From positions 3,844,001 through 3,908,000 of the forward strand of contig NZ_CBDDIE010000003.1 of the NCBI RefSeq assembly GCF_965228805.1: 64,000 nt of DNA, given 5' to 3'. Made by a program: the position numbers and the translations under genes. Below are positions 52,866 to 61,972 of this stretch, in pieces. The notes under the pieces were generated by a model. The model made no database searches. It had not been told where the DNA came from and was given only the letters and a program-made list of their open reading frames with translations. Numbering within the stretch: position 1 is the first letter of the stretch; each line of letters starts with the position of its first letter. The stretch comes from JASBTN01 sp965228805 (GTDB lineage: Bacteria; Pseudomonadota; Alphaproteobacteria; Rhodobacterales; Rhodobacteraceae).

Positions 52866-53537
52866 CTACCCCTTCGGCGCCAGCAGTTTCAACGCCTCGC
52901 GGATCAGCGTGGGCGTGTCGGCCTCGGGCGCGTCGCCCAGGGCCTGCGCCACGGCGGAGGCCGCGTCCGAGGGGCTGTAGCCCAGGTTGCCCAGGGCCGA
53001 GAGCGCCTCACTCTGCGCCGCCGCGTTGGACGGGGCTTTCGGCTTGGCGACCTTCTTGGGCGCAGGAGCGGGTGAATCCTCGATCACCTCGGTGGGATCC
53101 ACCGCAAGGTCGCCGCCACCTGCCATCGCCATCACCGACGGCGCCTTGTCCTTCAGTTCGATCACCACGCGCTGCGCGGTCTTGGGGCCGACGCCCTTGG
53201 CGGCCTTCAGCGCGGCCCAGTCGCCCAGCGCCACCGCCCGGCTGACCCCATCCGCACCCAGCGCGCCCAGGATCGACATCGACGCTTTCGCGCCGATCCC
53301 CTGCACCGACATCAGCAGCCGATGCCATTCCTTCTCCACCAGCGAGGTAAAACCGAAGAGCTGCAGGTTGGTCTCCTGCACCAACAGGTCGGTGTACAAG
53401 GCCACGACCTCGCCCGCAGGGGGGATCGCCGCCATGGTCCGGTCCGAGACAAAGACCAGATACCCCACCCCGCGCACGTCGATCAACACGTGGTCCATGG
53501 CCTTGTAATCCACACGGCCCGCAATTCGTCCGATCAT
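52866..53537 (-). CDS. ruvA: Holliday junction DNA helicase subunit RuvA
   Basis: A 223-residue tetrameric junction-binding protein. OB domain with MIGRIAGRVDY (1-11), two helix-hairpin-helix motifs (VQGIGAKASMSILGAL and AAKGVGPKTAQRVVIEL), an Ala/Pro/Lys linker (about 140-170) and the C-terminal domain III that contacts RuvB. The start ATG 53537 shares one base with the ruvC stop. Confidence 0.96.
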   Translation of the reverse strand: MIGRIAGRVDYKAMDHVLIDVRGVGYLVFVSDRTMAAIPPAGEVVALYTDLLVQETNLQLFGFTSLVEKEWHRLLMSVQGIGAKASMSILGALGADGVSRAVALGDWAALKAAKGVGPKTAQRVVIELKDKAPSVMAMAGGGDLAVDPTEVIEDSPAPAPKKVAKPKAPSNAAAQSEALSALGNLGYSPSDAASAVAQALGDAPEADTPTLIREALKLLAPKG

Positions 53538-54040
53538 CACACCGCCCTCTTCAATGCCGCCGCGAGAGACCCGCCCGAGCGCGCGTAATAGGCATGGCAC
53601 AGCGCCACGGCCAGGGCATCGGCGGCGTCCGGCCCGGCGATCTCGCATCCCGGCAGCTGCAACCGCACCATGTGATCAACCTGACGCTTGTCCGCATGGC
53701 CGACGCCGACCACGGTCTTCTTGACCTTGTTGGGGGCATATTCGCCGACAGACAGCCCGGCCTGGGCGGGCACCAGCAGGGCAATGCCCCGGGCCTGGCC
53801 CAGTTTCAGCGTGCCGACCCCGTCCTTGTTGACGAAGGTCTGTTCCACCGCCGCCGTGTCCGGCTGGTATTCCGTCAGCACCGCGCTCAGCTGTTCATGC
53901 AGGGAGAGAAGCCGTTCGGGCAGTTCGGTGCCCACCGAATGCACCACCCCGTTGGCCACGTGGCTCATGCGCACACCATCGGTGTCGATCACGCCCCAGC
54001 CCATGTTTCGAAGCCCGGGATCGATTCCCAAAACCCGCAT
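53537..54040 (-). CDS. ruvC: Holliday junction resolvase RuvC
   Basis: A 167-residue endonuclease that cuts four-way junctions. Catalytic acids: Asp7 in GIDPG, Glu in AAVEQTF (about 68), Asp pair in DAADALAVALCH (about 140-147). The start at 54040 begins MRVLGIDPG exactly as in the family; the open frame extends back to 54322 but is not protein-like. First gene of ruvCAB. Confidence 0.96.
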   Translation of the reverse strand: MRVLGIDPGLRNMGWGVIDTDGVRMSHVANGVVHSVGTELPERLLSLHEQLSAVLTEYQPDTAAVEQTFVNKDGVGTLKLGQARGIALLVPAQAGLSVGEYAPNKVKKTVVGVGHADKRQVDHMVRLQLPGCEIAGPDAADALAVALCHAYYARSGGSLAAALKRAV

Positions 54041-54205
54041 GTTGCGCCCCTGCTCTTGTTGCTTTTCCGGCACAGTTAGCACGAAACGCGAACATTCGCC
54101 AGTTCTTAAAAGATTTTTCACCAAGATGAAGCAGCGGTGAAACTGTTCCGTTTTCGCCTTCGCAGGATCTGAAAACGACGCTTTTAGGCCTCGCGAAATC
54201 CGTTT

Positions 54206-54230
54206 GCGACATGGGCGATGTCGCATTTTT
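54206..54230 (+). terminator. Terminator-like hairpin within the ruvC-DUF1127 gap
   Basis: A 7-base-pair perfect stem (54206-54212 with 54218-54224), GGGCG loop and ATTTTT after it. No gene ends here on the plus strand, so it may mark the end of a small RNA or a short leader. Confidence 0.5.
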
Positions 54231-54271
54231 CCGCAATGCAGAAACTGCATAAGAGACATGCAATTCCATCG

Positions 54272-54300
54272 CTTGTGCGCCCGATTTTTTGGCCCTAATT
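54272..54300 (+). promoter_or_regulatory. Possible RpoH-type promoter of the DUF1127 gene
   Basis: CTTGTG at 54272-54277 and CCCTAATT at 54293-54300, 15 bases apart, resemble the sigma-32 pattern CTTG / CCCxAT. DUF1127 genes are stress-induced in Rhodobacter. Confidence 0.35.
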
Positions 54301-54352
54301 GGCGATTTATGCAATGACGCATGGGCCAGTCTAATCAGAAAAGGACACGACA

Positions 54353-54553
54353 ATGGCTGCTTTCGAAACGACCCGCCTGACGGTTGACGGTCTCTCCTTC
54401 GGGGGCCGTCTGTCCGATACCATCGCCAATCTGTTCGGCACCATCGCCGCGTGGAACGACGCGCGCATGACCCGCAACGCCCTGGCGAAACTGTCGGATC
54501 GCGAGCTTGACGACATCGGGCTTACCCGCGCCGATATCGACGCGATCCACTGA
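54353..54553 (+). CDS. DUF1127 (YjiS-like) small protein
   Basis: A 66-residue protein whose C-terminal part (about 32-66, ending LAKLSDRELDDIGLTRADI) is the DUF1127 motif. Related small proteins in Rhodobacter sphaeroides and Agrobacterium bind RNA and affect sRNA turnover and stress responses. AAAAGGACACGACA provides the ribosome site. A strong terminator follows, so the transcript is short and single-gene. Confidence 0.88.
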   Translation: MAAFETTRLTVDGLSFGGRLSDTIANLFGTIAAWNDARMTRNALAKLSDRELDDIGLTRADIDAIH

Positions 54554-54602
54554 GCGCGACATAGCAAACGGGCCGCCCAACTCGGACGACCCGCGTGACT
54601 GG

Positions 54603-54633
54603 CCCCCGCCGATTGGCGGGGGTTTTGCTTTTT
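54603..54633 (+). terminator. Rho-independent terminator after the DUF1127 gene
   Basis: A perfect 8-base-pair stem (54603-54610 with 54615-54622), loop GATT, then TTTTGCTTTTT. Confidence 0.9.
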
Positions 54634-54706
54634 CGGGGGGGGGCACCGCCAAAAGAAAACCGGCCGCCCCTTTCGAGACGGCCGGTAAATTCGGTTCAAG
54701 CTGGAG

Positions 54707-56188
54707 TTACTTCAGCCCCAACGCCACGAAACGCGGGTCGCCCTGGCGGCGGATCAGAAGCAGGATCGACTTGCGACCACCCTCGCGGGCGACCTCAAGA
54801 CGGGCTTCGAACTCGGCGATGGTGGTCACCTTCTCCTGGCCGGCCTCAACGATCACATCCCCGGCACGCAACCCTTTGGTAAAGGCCTCGCTGGTTTCGT
54901 CCAACTGCATGACGACCAGACCTTCGTCGCCCGGGTTCAGCCCCAACTCCGCGCGCAGCTCGTCGCTCATCTCGGCCAGGTCGAGCCCCAACAGGGACTT
55001 GCGCATCGGCGCGCCCGGCTCTTCCTGAGGGCCCTCGTCAGTGCGGCTGGCAAGGGCATCCTCGCGGCGGCCCAGCACGACTTTCAACGTCTGGGTCTGG
55101 CCATCACGCAGCACCATGACACGCACGGTCTTGCCGACAGGCGCATTGCCCACCTGGCGCACCAGGTCGCCGGTGTCCGCCACATCGGTGCCGTCGAAGG
55201 ACAGGATCACGTCATTGACCTCCATCCCGGCCTCGCGGGCGGGGCCTTCGGGCACGTCGGTGACCAGGGCACCGGAGGTGCTCTCCAGCCCCATGGCCTC
55301 GGCAATGTCATCGGTCACGTTCTGGATCGACACGCCAAGCCAGCCGCGGCGGGTCTCGCCGAACTCCTTCAGCTGGTCGACGACACGTTCCACCACACCC
55401 GAGGACATGGCAAAGCCGATGCCGATCGAGCCGCCATTGGGCGACAGGATCGCGGTGTTCACGCCAATCACCTGGCCATCCATGTTGAACAGCGGCCCAC
55501 CCGAGTTGCCCCGGTTGATGGCGGCATCGGTCTGGATGTAGTCGTCATAGGTGCCCGACAGTTCGCGGTTGCGCGCGGACACGATCCCGGCCGAGACGGA
55601 AAAGCCCTGGCCCAGCGGGTTGCCCATGGCCATGACCCAGTCGCCCACGCGCATGATGTCGCTGTCGCCGAAGGGCACATGGGAAAGCGGTTCGTCGCTT
55701 TCGACCTTCAACAGCGCAATGTCGGTGTTGGGGTCGGTGCCGATCACCGTTGCGGGCAGCTCATCGCGGCCGTTGAAGAATTCGATCAGGATTTCGTCGG
55801 CGCCTTCGATCACGTGGTTGTTGGTGACGATGAACCCATCTTCGGAGATCACGAAGCCCGAGCCCAGCGCCTGGCTGCGGCGCTGACGGTCGCGGTCGCC
55901 GTTGCCTTGACCATCACGGTCAAGGAAGTCGCGGAAGAAATCCTCGAAGGGGGAACCTTCGGGCACCATCTGGCCGCCGCCGCCCGGCTGGGAGACAACG
56001 GTCGAGGTGGTGATGTTCACCACCGCCGGGCTGACCTGTTCGGCCAGGTCGGCAAAGCTTTCGGGAACCCCGCGCGCGCGGGCCTGCATGGCCGAGGCCA
56101 GGACCAGGGCCACGCCCATGACCAGGGCAACGAAGGCCTGCATGGTCCGGCGGGACGGGTTCGGGATGGTTAATGCCTGCGGTGTCAC
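54707..56188 (-). CDS. Do/DegP-type periplasmic serine protease
   Basis: A 493-residue HtrA-family protease/chaperone of the envelope. An N-terminal signal helix (about 15-38) leads to the trypsin-like domain: His in TNNHVIEGAD, Asp in NTDIALLKV, Ser in GNSGGPLF. Two PDZ domains follow (about 280-375 and 400-490). The start is GTG 56188, set by AAGGAGG with 6 bases between; the frame extends to 56275 without support. It is next to DUF2065, hflC and hflK, the usual neighbours, and so part of membrane protein quality control with ftsH. Confidence 0.93.
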   Translation of the reverse strand: MTPQALTIPNPSRRTMQAFVALVMGVALVLASAMQARARGVPESFADLAEQVSPAVVNITTSTVVSQPGGGGQMVPEGSPFEDFFRDFLDRDGQGNGDRDRQRRSQALGSGFVISEDGFIVTNNHVIEGADEILIEFFNGRDELPATVIGTDPNTDIALLKVESDEPLSHVPFGDSDIMRVGDWVMAMGNPLGQGFSVSAGIVSARNRELSGTYDDYIQTDAAINRGNSGGPLFNMDGQVIGVNTAILSPNGGSIGIGFAMSSGVVERVVDQLKEFGETRRGWLGVSIQNVTDDIAEAMGLESTSGALVTDVPEGPAREAGMEVNDVILSFDGTDVADTGDLVRQVGNAPVGKTVRVMVLRDGQTQTLKVVLGRREDALASRTDEGPQEEPGAPMRKSLLGLDLAEMSDELRAELGLNPGDEGLVVMQLDETSEAFTKGLRAGDVIVEAGQEKVTTIAEFEARLEVAREGGRKSILLLIRRQGDPRFVALGLK

Positions 56189-56339
56189 GCGCGTCCTCCT
56201 TAAACTGTTCTTGCGGGGAAATTGCCCCGGGCTCTGATGACAGTTTCTAGATAGGGAGGCCATTCTGCAACGCAAACTTGCGAAAATTGCGCTTCACTGC
56301 TTTGTGATGGAGCGACAGCCCACGGCCACCGCGCGGGAG

Positions 56340-56386
56340 CAAGAATTTTCAGAAAATTCTTGGCAAAATTTTTCGGAAAAATTTTG
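56340..56386. repeat. Paired AT-rich hairpins between DUF2065 and degP-type genes
   Basis: Two perfect 10-base-pair stems side by side: CAAGAATTTT (56340-56349) with 56353-56362, loop CAG; CAAAATTTTT (56364-56373) with 56377-56386, loop CGG. They start 6 bases after the DUF2065 stop on the minus strand. A similar pair is at 61973-62020. Confidence 0.85.
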
Positions 56387-56391
56387 ATCCG

Positions 56392-56580
56392 TCAGCCCTT
56401 TGACAACCAGACCAGGATCAGCCCCAACGCCAGGGCCCCCAATCCCAGGACGCGACGCCGGTCGCGGCCCATCTCGGCCATCATCTGGACCAGCTCGTCC
56501 AGACGCGAAGGGGCCAGTGCGAACACCAGCCCCTCGATGATCAGAACCAGGCCGAGGCCCAGAAGGATCGTATCCAGCAT
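56392..56580 (-). CDS. DUF2065 small membrane protein
   Basis: A 62-residue protein with two membrane helices (about 3-24 and 42-60) joined by a basic loop (SRLDELVQMMAEMGRDRRR). Family DUF2065 commonly sits beside hflC, as here (10 bases away), which implies a part in the HflKC-FtsH complex. The role is unknown. Confidence 0.88.
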   Translation of the reverse strand: MLDTILLGLGLVLIIEGLVFALAPSRLDELVQMMAEMGRDRRRVLGLGALALGLILVWLSKG

Positions 56581-56590
56581 TACGCGCCCA

Positions 56591-57460
56591 TCACTCGACT
56601 GTTGCCGACTTCAGGTAGTCGAAGAACTCGCTGTCCGGCGAGATCACCAGGGTCGAGTTTTCGCCCAACAGCGACTGCTCGTAAGCCGCCAGCGAGCGGT
56701 AGAAGGCAAAGAACTCCGGGTCGCGACCGAAGGCGTCGGCGAAGATCGCGTTGCGGCGGGCGTCCGCTTCACCGCGAATGATCTCGGCCTGTTTGGTCGC
56801 TTCCGAGGTGGTCTCGACCACGGTGCGGTCGGCCTGGGCGCGGACACGCTGCGCGGCCTCGCGGCCCCGGGCGCGTTCGTCTTCCGCCTCACGCTGACGT
56901 TCGGCGCGCATGCGGTCAAAGGTTGCGGCAAGGTTTTGCGGCGGAAGGTCGGCGCGTTTGATACGCACATCGACGATCTCGACGCCCAGGCTTGCCGCCT
57001 GACCACGGGCCTGATCGCGGATCTGGTTCATCAGCACGACACGGTCAGCGGACAGAACAGCCCCGGACGGCACCCCACCCAGAACCTCACGCAGTTCGGC
57101 GTTCAGGATACGCTCCAGGCGCGAACGCGCGCCGTTGATGCCACTGGCCCCCACCGCGCGGCGGAACTGGACCGGGTCCTTGATCCGCCAGCGGGCAAAG
57201 GCATCCACCACCAGGCGGCGGTCATCAGCCGGGGTCACGTCCAGCGGCTGGGTGTCCAGCGGCAGGATGCGATCATCGTAGTAGATGATCTCGTGCAGCA
57301 CCGGCACGCGGAAGTTCAGCCCGGGCTCTTCGATCACGGCCGTGACCTCACCAAACCACAGGCGCAGGGCCTTCTGGCGTTCATCAACGATGTAGATCGA
57401 ATTGACCAGCGCAACCAGCGCAACGACGATGACGCCGATCAGAATCTGGGAACGTCGCAT
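56591..57460 (-). CDS. hflC: FtsH modulator HflC
   Basis: A 289-residue membrane-anchored SPFH/prohibitin protein. Helix near 7-25; the SPFH domain runs to about 190, with VDAFARWRIKDPVQFRRAVG; a coiled coil rich in Arg/Glu/Ala (about 185-240) and ALAAYE-type end follow. With HflK it forms a large ring around FtsH that limits its proteolysis. Its ATG shares one base with the hflK stop. Confidence 0.95.
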   Translation of the reverse strand: MRRSQILIGVIVVALVALVNSIYIVDERQKALRLWFGEVTAVIEEPGLNFRVPVLHEIIYYDDRILPLDTQPLDVTPADDRRLVVDAFARWRIKDPVQFRRAVGASGINGARSRLERILNAELREVLGGVPSGAVLSADRVVLMNQIRDQARGQAASLGVEIVDVRIKRADLPPQNLAATFDRMRAERQREAEDERARGREAAQRVRAQADRTVVETTSEATKQAEIIRGEADARRNAIFADAFGRDPEFFAFYRSLAAYEQSLLGENSTLVISPDSEFFDYLKSATVE

Positions 57461-58608
57461 CAGTTGTTCCTCCCGGTGTTGGGGGTGCGCAATTCATTCA
57501 GCGGCAGGTAGGGCACGATCCCGTCGGTGCCACCTGCGCCCTCATCAATGATGATCTTGTCGACTGCGCCCAGAACCCGCTCCAGCGTTTCCAGATACAG
57601 ACGTTTGCGCGTCACATCCTGCGCCTTGGCGTATTCATCATAAACGGCGACAAAACGCGCAGCCTCACCTTCGGCCTCGTTGACGACCTGGGCACGGTAG
57701 GCTTCGGCCTCTTCCAGAAGCTGAGCTGCCTCACCCCGGGCCCCGGCGACAACACGGTTGGCATAGGCGTCGGCCTGTTTCTCCAGCGTATCGCGTTCCT
57801 GTTCGGCGGCCTGCACCTCAAGGAAGCTGTCGATCACTTCACGCGGCGGGTCGGCCTTGTCGAAGTTCACACGCACGATGTTCACGCCGGATTGATAGCT
57901 GTCCAGGGTGGCCTGGATCAGCTCTTCCAGTTCCTGAGCAATCGGGCCACGGTCACGGTTCAGGATCGGCGCCAGGTTCGACCGGGCGATAATCTCGCGC
58001 ATCGCCGATTCCGACACCGCGCTGATCGTGTCCACCGGCTCGGCCAGGTTGAAGACGAAATTCTCGACATTCGAGATGTTCCAGACGACCTGGAAGTCGA
58101 TGTCGACGATGTTTTCATCCCCGGTCAGCATCAGGCCGTTCGCCGCCCCCATGCCGATATCCACGACGTTTTCCTGGGTCACCGGGTAGATTTCCTTGGT
58201 CACCACCGGCCAGGGCGCGAAGTTCAGGCCTTCCTCGCCGACGCCGTATCGCTCACCGAACAGCAGTTCGACCGACTGTTCCGAGGTGTCGACGCGGTAG
58301 AAGCTGGCAAAGACCCAGACAGCAGCAGCAGCCAGGATCACCAGCGCGATGGAGCCGCGACCGAAGCTGGGCCCCGCGCCGCGTTGGCCACCGCCACCAC
58401 CACGCCGGGCGTCCCCGCCCTTGCCGCCCATGAGCACGCGCAACTGCTCCTGGCCTTTCTTCATCAGCTCGTCGATCTCGGGGATCTGCGGGCCATCGTC
58501 GCCGGGGCGCTTGCCGCCGCCGCCACGATTGGGCCCCTGCCCTCCCCCGGAGCCGCTGCCGCCGCGGTTGCCACCGCCGCCCCAGGGTCCGCCATTGTCA
58601 CTGGCCAT
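57460..58608 (-). CDS. hflK: FtsH modulator HflK
   Basis: A 382-residue partner of HflC. The Gly/Asn-rich N-terminus (1-60) precedes one membrane helix (about 82-100), the SPFH domain and a coiled coil with EQERDTLEKQADAYANRVV. The start at 58608 begins MASDNGGPWGGGG; the frame upstream to 58674 lacks a ribosome site, while GGACAGGACC lies before 58608. First gene of hflK-hflC-DUF2065. Confidence 0.94.
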   Translation of the reverse strand: MASDNGGPWGGGGNRGGSGSGGGQGPNRGGGGKRPGDDGPQIPEIDELMKKGQEQLRVLMGGKGGDARRGGGGGQRGAGPSFGRGSIALVILAAAAVWVFASFYRVDTSEQSVELLFGERYGVGEEGLNFAPWPVVTKEIYPVTQENVVDIGMGAANGLMLTGDENIVDIDFQVVWNISNVENFVFNLAEPVDTISAVSESAMREIIARSNLAPILNRDRGPIAQELEELIQATLDSYQSGVNIVRVNFDKADPPREVIDSFLEVQAAEQERDTLEKQADAYANRVVAGARGEAAQLLEEAEAYRAQVVNEAEGEAARFVAVYDEYAKAQDVTRKRLYLETLERVLGAVDKIIIDEGAGGTDGIVPYLPLNELRTPNTGRNN

Positions 58609-58690
58609 GTGGTCCTGTCCTTTCAAACATACGGATATGCTGTGGAAAATGGCCCCACAGCTGGAATAATTCAACCCGATAAGGTCCCGC

Positions 58691-60049
58691 TCAGTCGCGC
58701 CGGGTCGGGGTTTTCATCAAGACGATCTCTTCCGACATGGTCGGGTGCACCGCCACGGTGCGGTCAAAATCTTCCTTGGTTGCCCCCATCTTCACGGCCA
58801 CCGCGGCCAGCTGGATCATCTCGCCCGCACCATCAGCCACGATGTGGCAGCCCAGCACCTTCTGCGTGGCCTGGGAGACGATCAGCTTGAACAGCACGCG
58901 TTCATCCACGCCGATGAAGCTTTTTTGCATCGGCCGGAAGGCGGCACAGTAGACATCGATCGGCTCCTGCGCGCGCGCTTCTTCCTCGCTCAGCCCCACG
59001 GTGCCATATTCCGGCTGGGTAAAGACGGCGGAGGCGACGTTTTCATGGTCGGGCTTGGTCGGGTTGCCGTTGAACACGGTTTCGACAAAGGCCGCGCCCT
59101 CGCGGATCGCCACCGGGGTCAGGTTGATCCGGTCGGTCACGTCGCCCACGGCATAGATCGAGGGCACGCTGGATTGCGAGTAGTCGTCCACGACGATCTC
59201 GCCCTTGCGGCCCAGCTTGACCCCCGCCTCTTCCAGCCCCAGCCCGCCCGAGTTCGGAACCCGGCCCGTGGCAAACAGCACCTGGTCGAACACATCCTCG
59301 CGCCCGTCCGTGCCCTTGACCCAGATACGCCCGTCGCGGCGCTCCATGCGCTCGACTTCCAGGCCGACATGCAGGTCGACACCGCGTTCGCTGATATGTT
59401 CCGCAAGGAAGCCGCGCACCTCGTCGTCAAAGCCGCGCAGGATCTGCGCGCCGCGATACCACTGCGCGGTATGGGCACCCAGCCCATTGAAGATACAGGC
59501 GAATTCACAGGCGATATAGCCGCCGCCAACGATCAGGATGCGTTCAGGGAAGGCGTCGAGATTGAACACCTCGTTCGAGGTAATGCCCAGCTCCGCAGCC
59601 CCCGGCGTGTCGGGCAGGAAGGGGCGGCCACCGGTGGCCACCAGGATGTGTTTCGCGGTGAATGTCTCGCCGGTGGACAGTTCGACCGTATGGGCATCCT
59701 TGAGCGTGGCGCGCGCATCGAAAATATCGGCCCCCGCGCCGGCCAGGTTCTTGCGATAGATGCCCTCAAGCCGCTCCAGCTCCTTGTGCAGCATCGGCTG
59801 GAACTTGGTCCAGTTGAACTTGCCGCCTGCATGATCCCAGCCATAGGCCTTCGCGGCCTCGATCGCCGGACCATGGCCGGAGGCAAAGACCATCAGCTTC
59901 TTCGGCACACAGCCGCGAATGACGCAGGTGCCGCCCATGCGGAACTCCTCCGCCAGGCCCACCTTGGCCCCGCCCTGCGCCGCCACACGCCCCGCGCGCA
60001 CCCCGCCCGAGCCGCCGCCAATCACGAAAAGATCATAATCGAATGCCAT
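58691..60049 (-). CDS. gor: Glutathione-disulfide reductase
   Basis: A 452-residue flavoprotein disulfide reductase that keeps glutathione reduced with NADPH. FAD site GGGSGG (11-16), redox pair Cys42/Cys47 in GGTCVIRGCVPKK, NADPH loop GGGYIACEFACI and the C-terminal His-Glu in AVHPTMSEE. CVIRGC is the bacterial/plant type. Located just upstream of hflK on the same strand (82 bases apart). Confidence 0.95.
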   Translation of the reverse strand: MAFDYDLFVIGGGSGGVRAGRVAAQGGAKVGLAEEFRMGGTCVIRGCVPKKLMVFASGHGPAIEAAKAYGWDHAGGKFNWTKFQPMLHKELERLEGIYRKNLAGAGADIFDARATLKDAHTVELSTGETFTAKHILVATGGRPFLPDTPGAAELGITSNEVFNLDAFPERILIVGGGYIACEFACIFNGLGAHTAQWYRGAQILRGFDDEVRGFLAEHISERGVDLHVGLEVERMERRDGRIWVKGTDGREDVFDQVLFATGRVPNSGGLGLEEAGVKLGRKGEIVVDDYSQSSVPSIYAVGDVTDRINLTPVAIREGAAFVETVFNGNPTKPDHENVASAVFTQPEYGTVGLSEEEARAQEPIDVYCAAFRPMQKSFIGVDERVLFKLIVSQATQKVLGCHIVADGAGEMIQLAAVAVKMGATKEDFDRTVAVHPTMSEEIVLMKTPTRRD

Positions 60050-60245
60050 GTATTTCGCCTTTCCTGAGCCCGTTTGCCGGACCGTATCCCCGAGTTGTGC
60101 CCAGATGTAGTGGCTTTGCCGGATCAGGGGAAGGGCGGGAGGTGGGAAAGCGTCAGCAGGTCACGAAGACGTCAGGTGGCCGGGTCCCTGGGGGAGAGTG
60201 TGCGGGGAACGACGGCGTTGAGCCCAACGTTGACGTCCCACATGT

Positions 60246-60950
60246 TCAGCGTCGGATATCATGCCGAAACGGCCACAAAGACCTCAGCCCCGCCCCAAAG
60301 CCCTTGTGGATCCGTAAGTCCTTGTCCAACAGATCACACTCGAACGGAGCGACAGCGATCTCGAAGCTACTATTGACCGAGCTCGCATTGACATAGGTGG
60401 TGCCCCCACGCACCCGGCTGCCCGCGCTTGCGTGCACATGACCAAAGCAATGGAGCACCGGTTTCACCGCCTTCAACCGCCTTGCAAGAAGCTTGCAGCC
60501 CAGCGTCGCGCCACGGCTCGACACATCGAGCACCCCCGCTGGCGGCGTGTGCGTGATCAGAACATCGACATCGTTGGGAATTCTCGACCAAGCTTCGTCG
60601 AGCGCGCGCTCATCGGCAAAGAATGCGTGCTTTTCGAGGTGCGGAACCCATGGGGCACCAAAGAACTTGATACCGTCGATCACAAGCTCTGTATCATGCA
60701 GGAAGAGTGCATTGCGAAAGGGCTGCTTGCCAGCTTGCACATGCCTCTCCAGAGTCAGGTCGTGGTTTCCGCCGGTACAGAGGACGTGATCGAACTGTTG
60801 GCGACCAAACCAATCATCAATCTTTTCAATGGCCTGGTCATCCTTTCTGAAAAGATGTTCCACATCTCCACAATGGATCAGGACGTCGCCGCATAGATCA
60901 CCCAGCTCCTCGTGGCCTCCATGGGTGTCGCTGATGATGACGATCCTCAT
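60246..60950 (-). CDS. Calcineurin-like metallophosphoesterase
   Basis: A 234-residue enzyme with all metal motifs: SDTHGGHEE (Asp8, His10), GDVEH (near 31), GGNHD (near 59), THTPP (near 135) and FGHVHAS (near 168). The family hydrolyses phosphodiesters or monoesters; related proteins occur in eukaryotes and bacteria. The start at ATG 60950 begins MRIVIISDTHGG. Codon use is less GC-biased than that of the neighbours, so it may have been acquired. It lies alone between gor and rpiA. Confidence 0.87.
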   Translation of the reverse strand: MRIVIISDTHGGHEELGDLCGDVLIHCGDVEHLFRKDDQAIEKIDDWFGRQQFDHVLCTGGNHDLTLERHVQAGKQPFRNALFLHDTELVIDGIKFFGAPWVPHLEKHAFFADERALDEAWSRIPNDVDVLITHTPPAGVLDVSSRGATLGCKLLARRLKAVKPVLHCFGHVHASAGSRVRGGTTYVNASSVNSSFEIAVAPFECDLLDKDLRIHKGFGAGLRSLWPFRHDIRR

Positions 60951-61125
60951 AATGGCCAACTCATCATGAACCGGCATTCAATGTCTAGCATCGCACCCAA
61001 GAATTTCTAGCGAACGCATCGCTTGACCGCGTGGAAACAAGCAGCTGTATGGTTGGCCATCGATTGAAAGGCAGCATCGTTTCGCATTGCCGCCATCGAC
61101 CCGCGACAGGAAAACTCCTGCCCCC

Positions 61126-61908
61126 TCAAATATCCGCAAACAGGTTGTCCGTATCGACGAACTCGATGCGATCTTCCTCGTGGGTGCCCTCGTTGATATC
61201 CGTCACCTCGACCCGCCCGTCGCCATGGCCGATCACCACCACATCGCAGATGTCGATGAACAGCCCGTTTTCCACCACGCCGGGGATCTGGTTCAGGACC
61301 AGCGACAGGTGGCGCGGGTTGGCGATGCGTTGCAGGTGCAAGTCGAGGATATGGTTGCCCTCGTCGGTGACAAAGGCAGCCTCGCCGTTCATGCGCAGGG
61401 TCGACCGTTGGCCGAGCACATCCATTCCCACCAGCATTTCCTCCAGCAGCGCCTTTGTGGTCTGCCAGCCGAAGGGAATGACCTCCACCGGCAGGGGGAA
61501 GGCACCCAGGTGCTCGACCTGCTTGGTGGGATCGGCGATGACAACCATCTGATCCGAGGCCGTAGCGACGATCTTTTCCTGCAGAAGCGCCCCGCCCCCG
61601 CCCTTGATCAGGCAGAGGTCGGCGTCATATTCGTCGGTGCCGTCGATGGTCAGGTCGAGCCAGCGCGCCTCGTCCAGGCTGGTCACGTTGACCCCGACCT
61701 GGCGGGCCAGTTCCGCCGTACGGGTCGAGGTCGGAACCCCGGTGATCTTCAACCCTTCCTCGCGGATGCGTTCACCCAGGCAGCGCACCATCCAGGCGGC
61801 GGTCGAGCCGGTGCCCAGCCCCACGCGCATGCCGTCCTCGACGAAATCCACCGCCCGTTTGGCGGCGACGAATTTGGCGGTGTCGATGGGCGACAGTTCC
61901 CCGGACAT
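61126..61908 (-). CDS. rpiA: Ribose-5-phosphate isomerase A
   Basis: A 260-residue enzyme interconverting ribose 5-phosphate and ribulose 5-phosphate in the pentose phosphate path. Signatures GLGTGSTAAWM, TIDGTDEYD and KGGGGALLQEKIVA are all present, with the catalytic glutamate in the last. It lies alone on the minus strand, with a paired hairpin element upstream. It also feeds PRPP, which the UbiA-HAD protein at 6.0-7.5 kb would use. Confidence 0.96.
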   Translation of the reverse strand: MSGELSPIDTAKFVAAKRAVDFVEDGMRVGLGTGSTAAWMVRCLGERIREEGLKITGVPTSTRTAELARQVGVNVTSLDEARWLDLTIDGTDEYDADLCLIKGGGGALLQEKIVATASDQMVVIADPTKQVEHLGAFPLPVEVIPFGWQTTKALLEEMLVGMDVLGQRSTLRMNGEAAFVTDEGNHILDLHLQRIANPRHLSLVLNQIPGVVENGLFIDICDVVVIGHGDGRVEVTDINEGTHEEDRIEFVDTDNLFADI

Positions 61909-61972
61909 GGCAGCACTCCCCGTTACTTACCGGGAACTTATAGGAAAGAAGCGCGCGCCATGCGAGGGGGGC

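Larger units (their letters stand above)
54041..54352. promoter_or_regulatory. Divergent intergenic region between ruvC and the DUF1127 gene
   Basis: 312 bases, more AT-rich than the surroundings. It holds the dyad TTTCACC/GGTGAAA near 54115-54140, a hairpin with a T run at 54206-54230 and a heat-shock-like promoter at 54272-54300. It must also carry the ruvC promoter on the minus strand. Confidence 0.55.

Noticed and set aside
51512..53245. A 577-codon plus-strand frame covering the ruvB region and the gap before it
   Set aside because: Overlaps ruvB and ruvA completely; Arg/Gln/His-rich and without family features.
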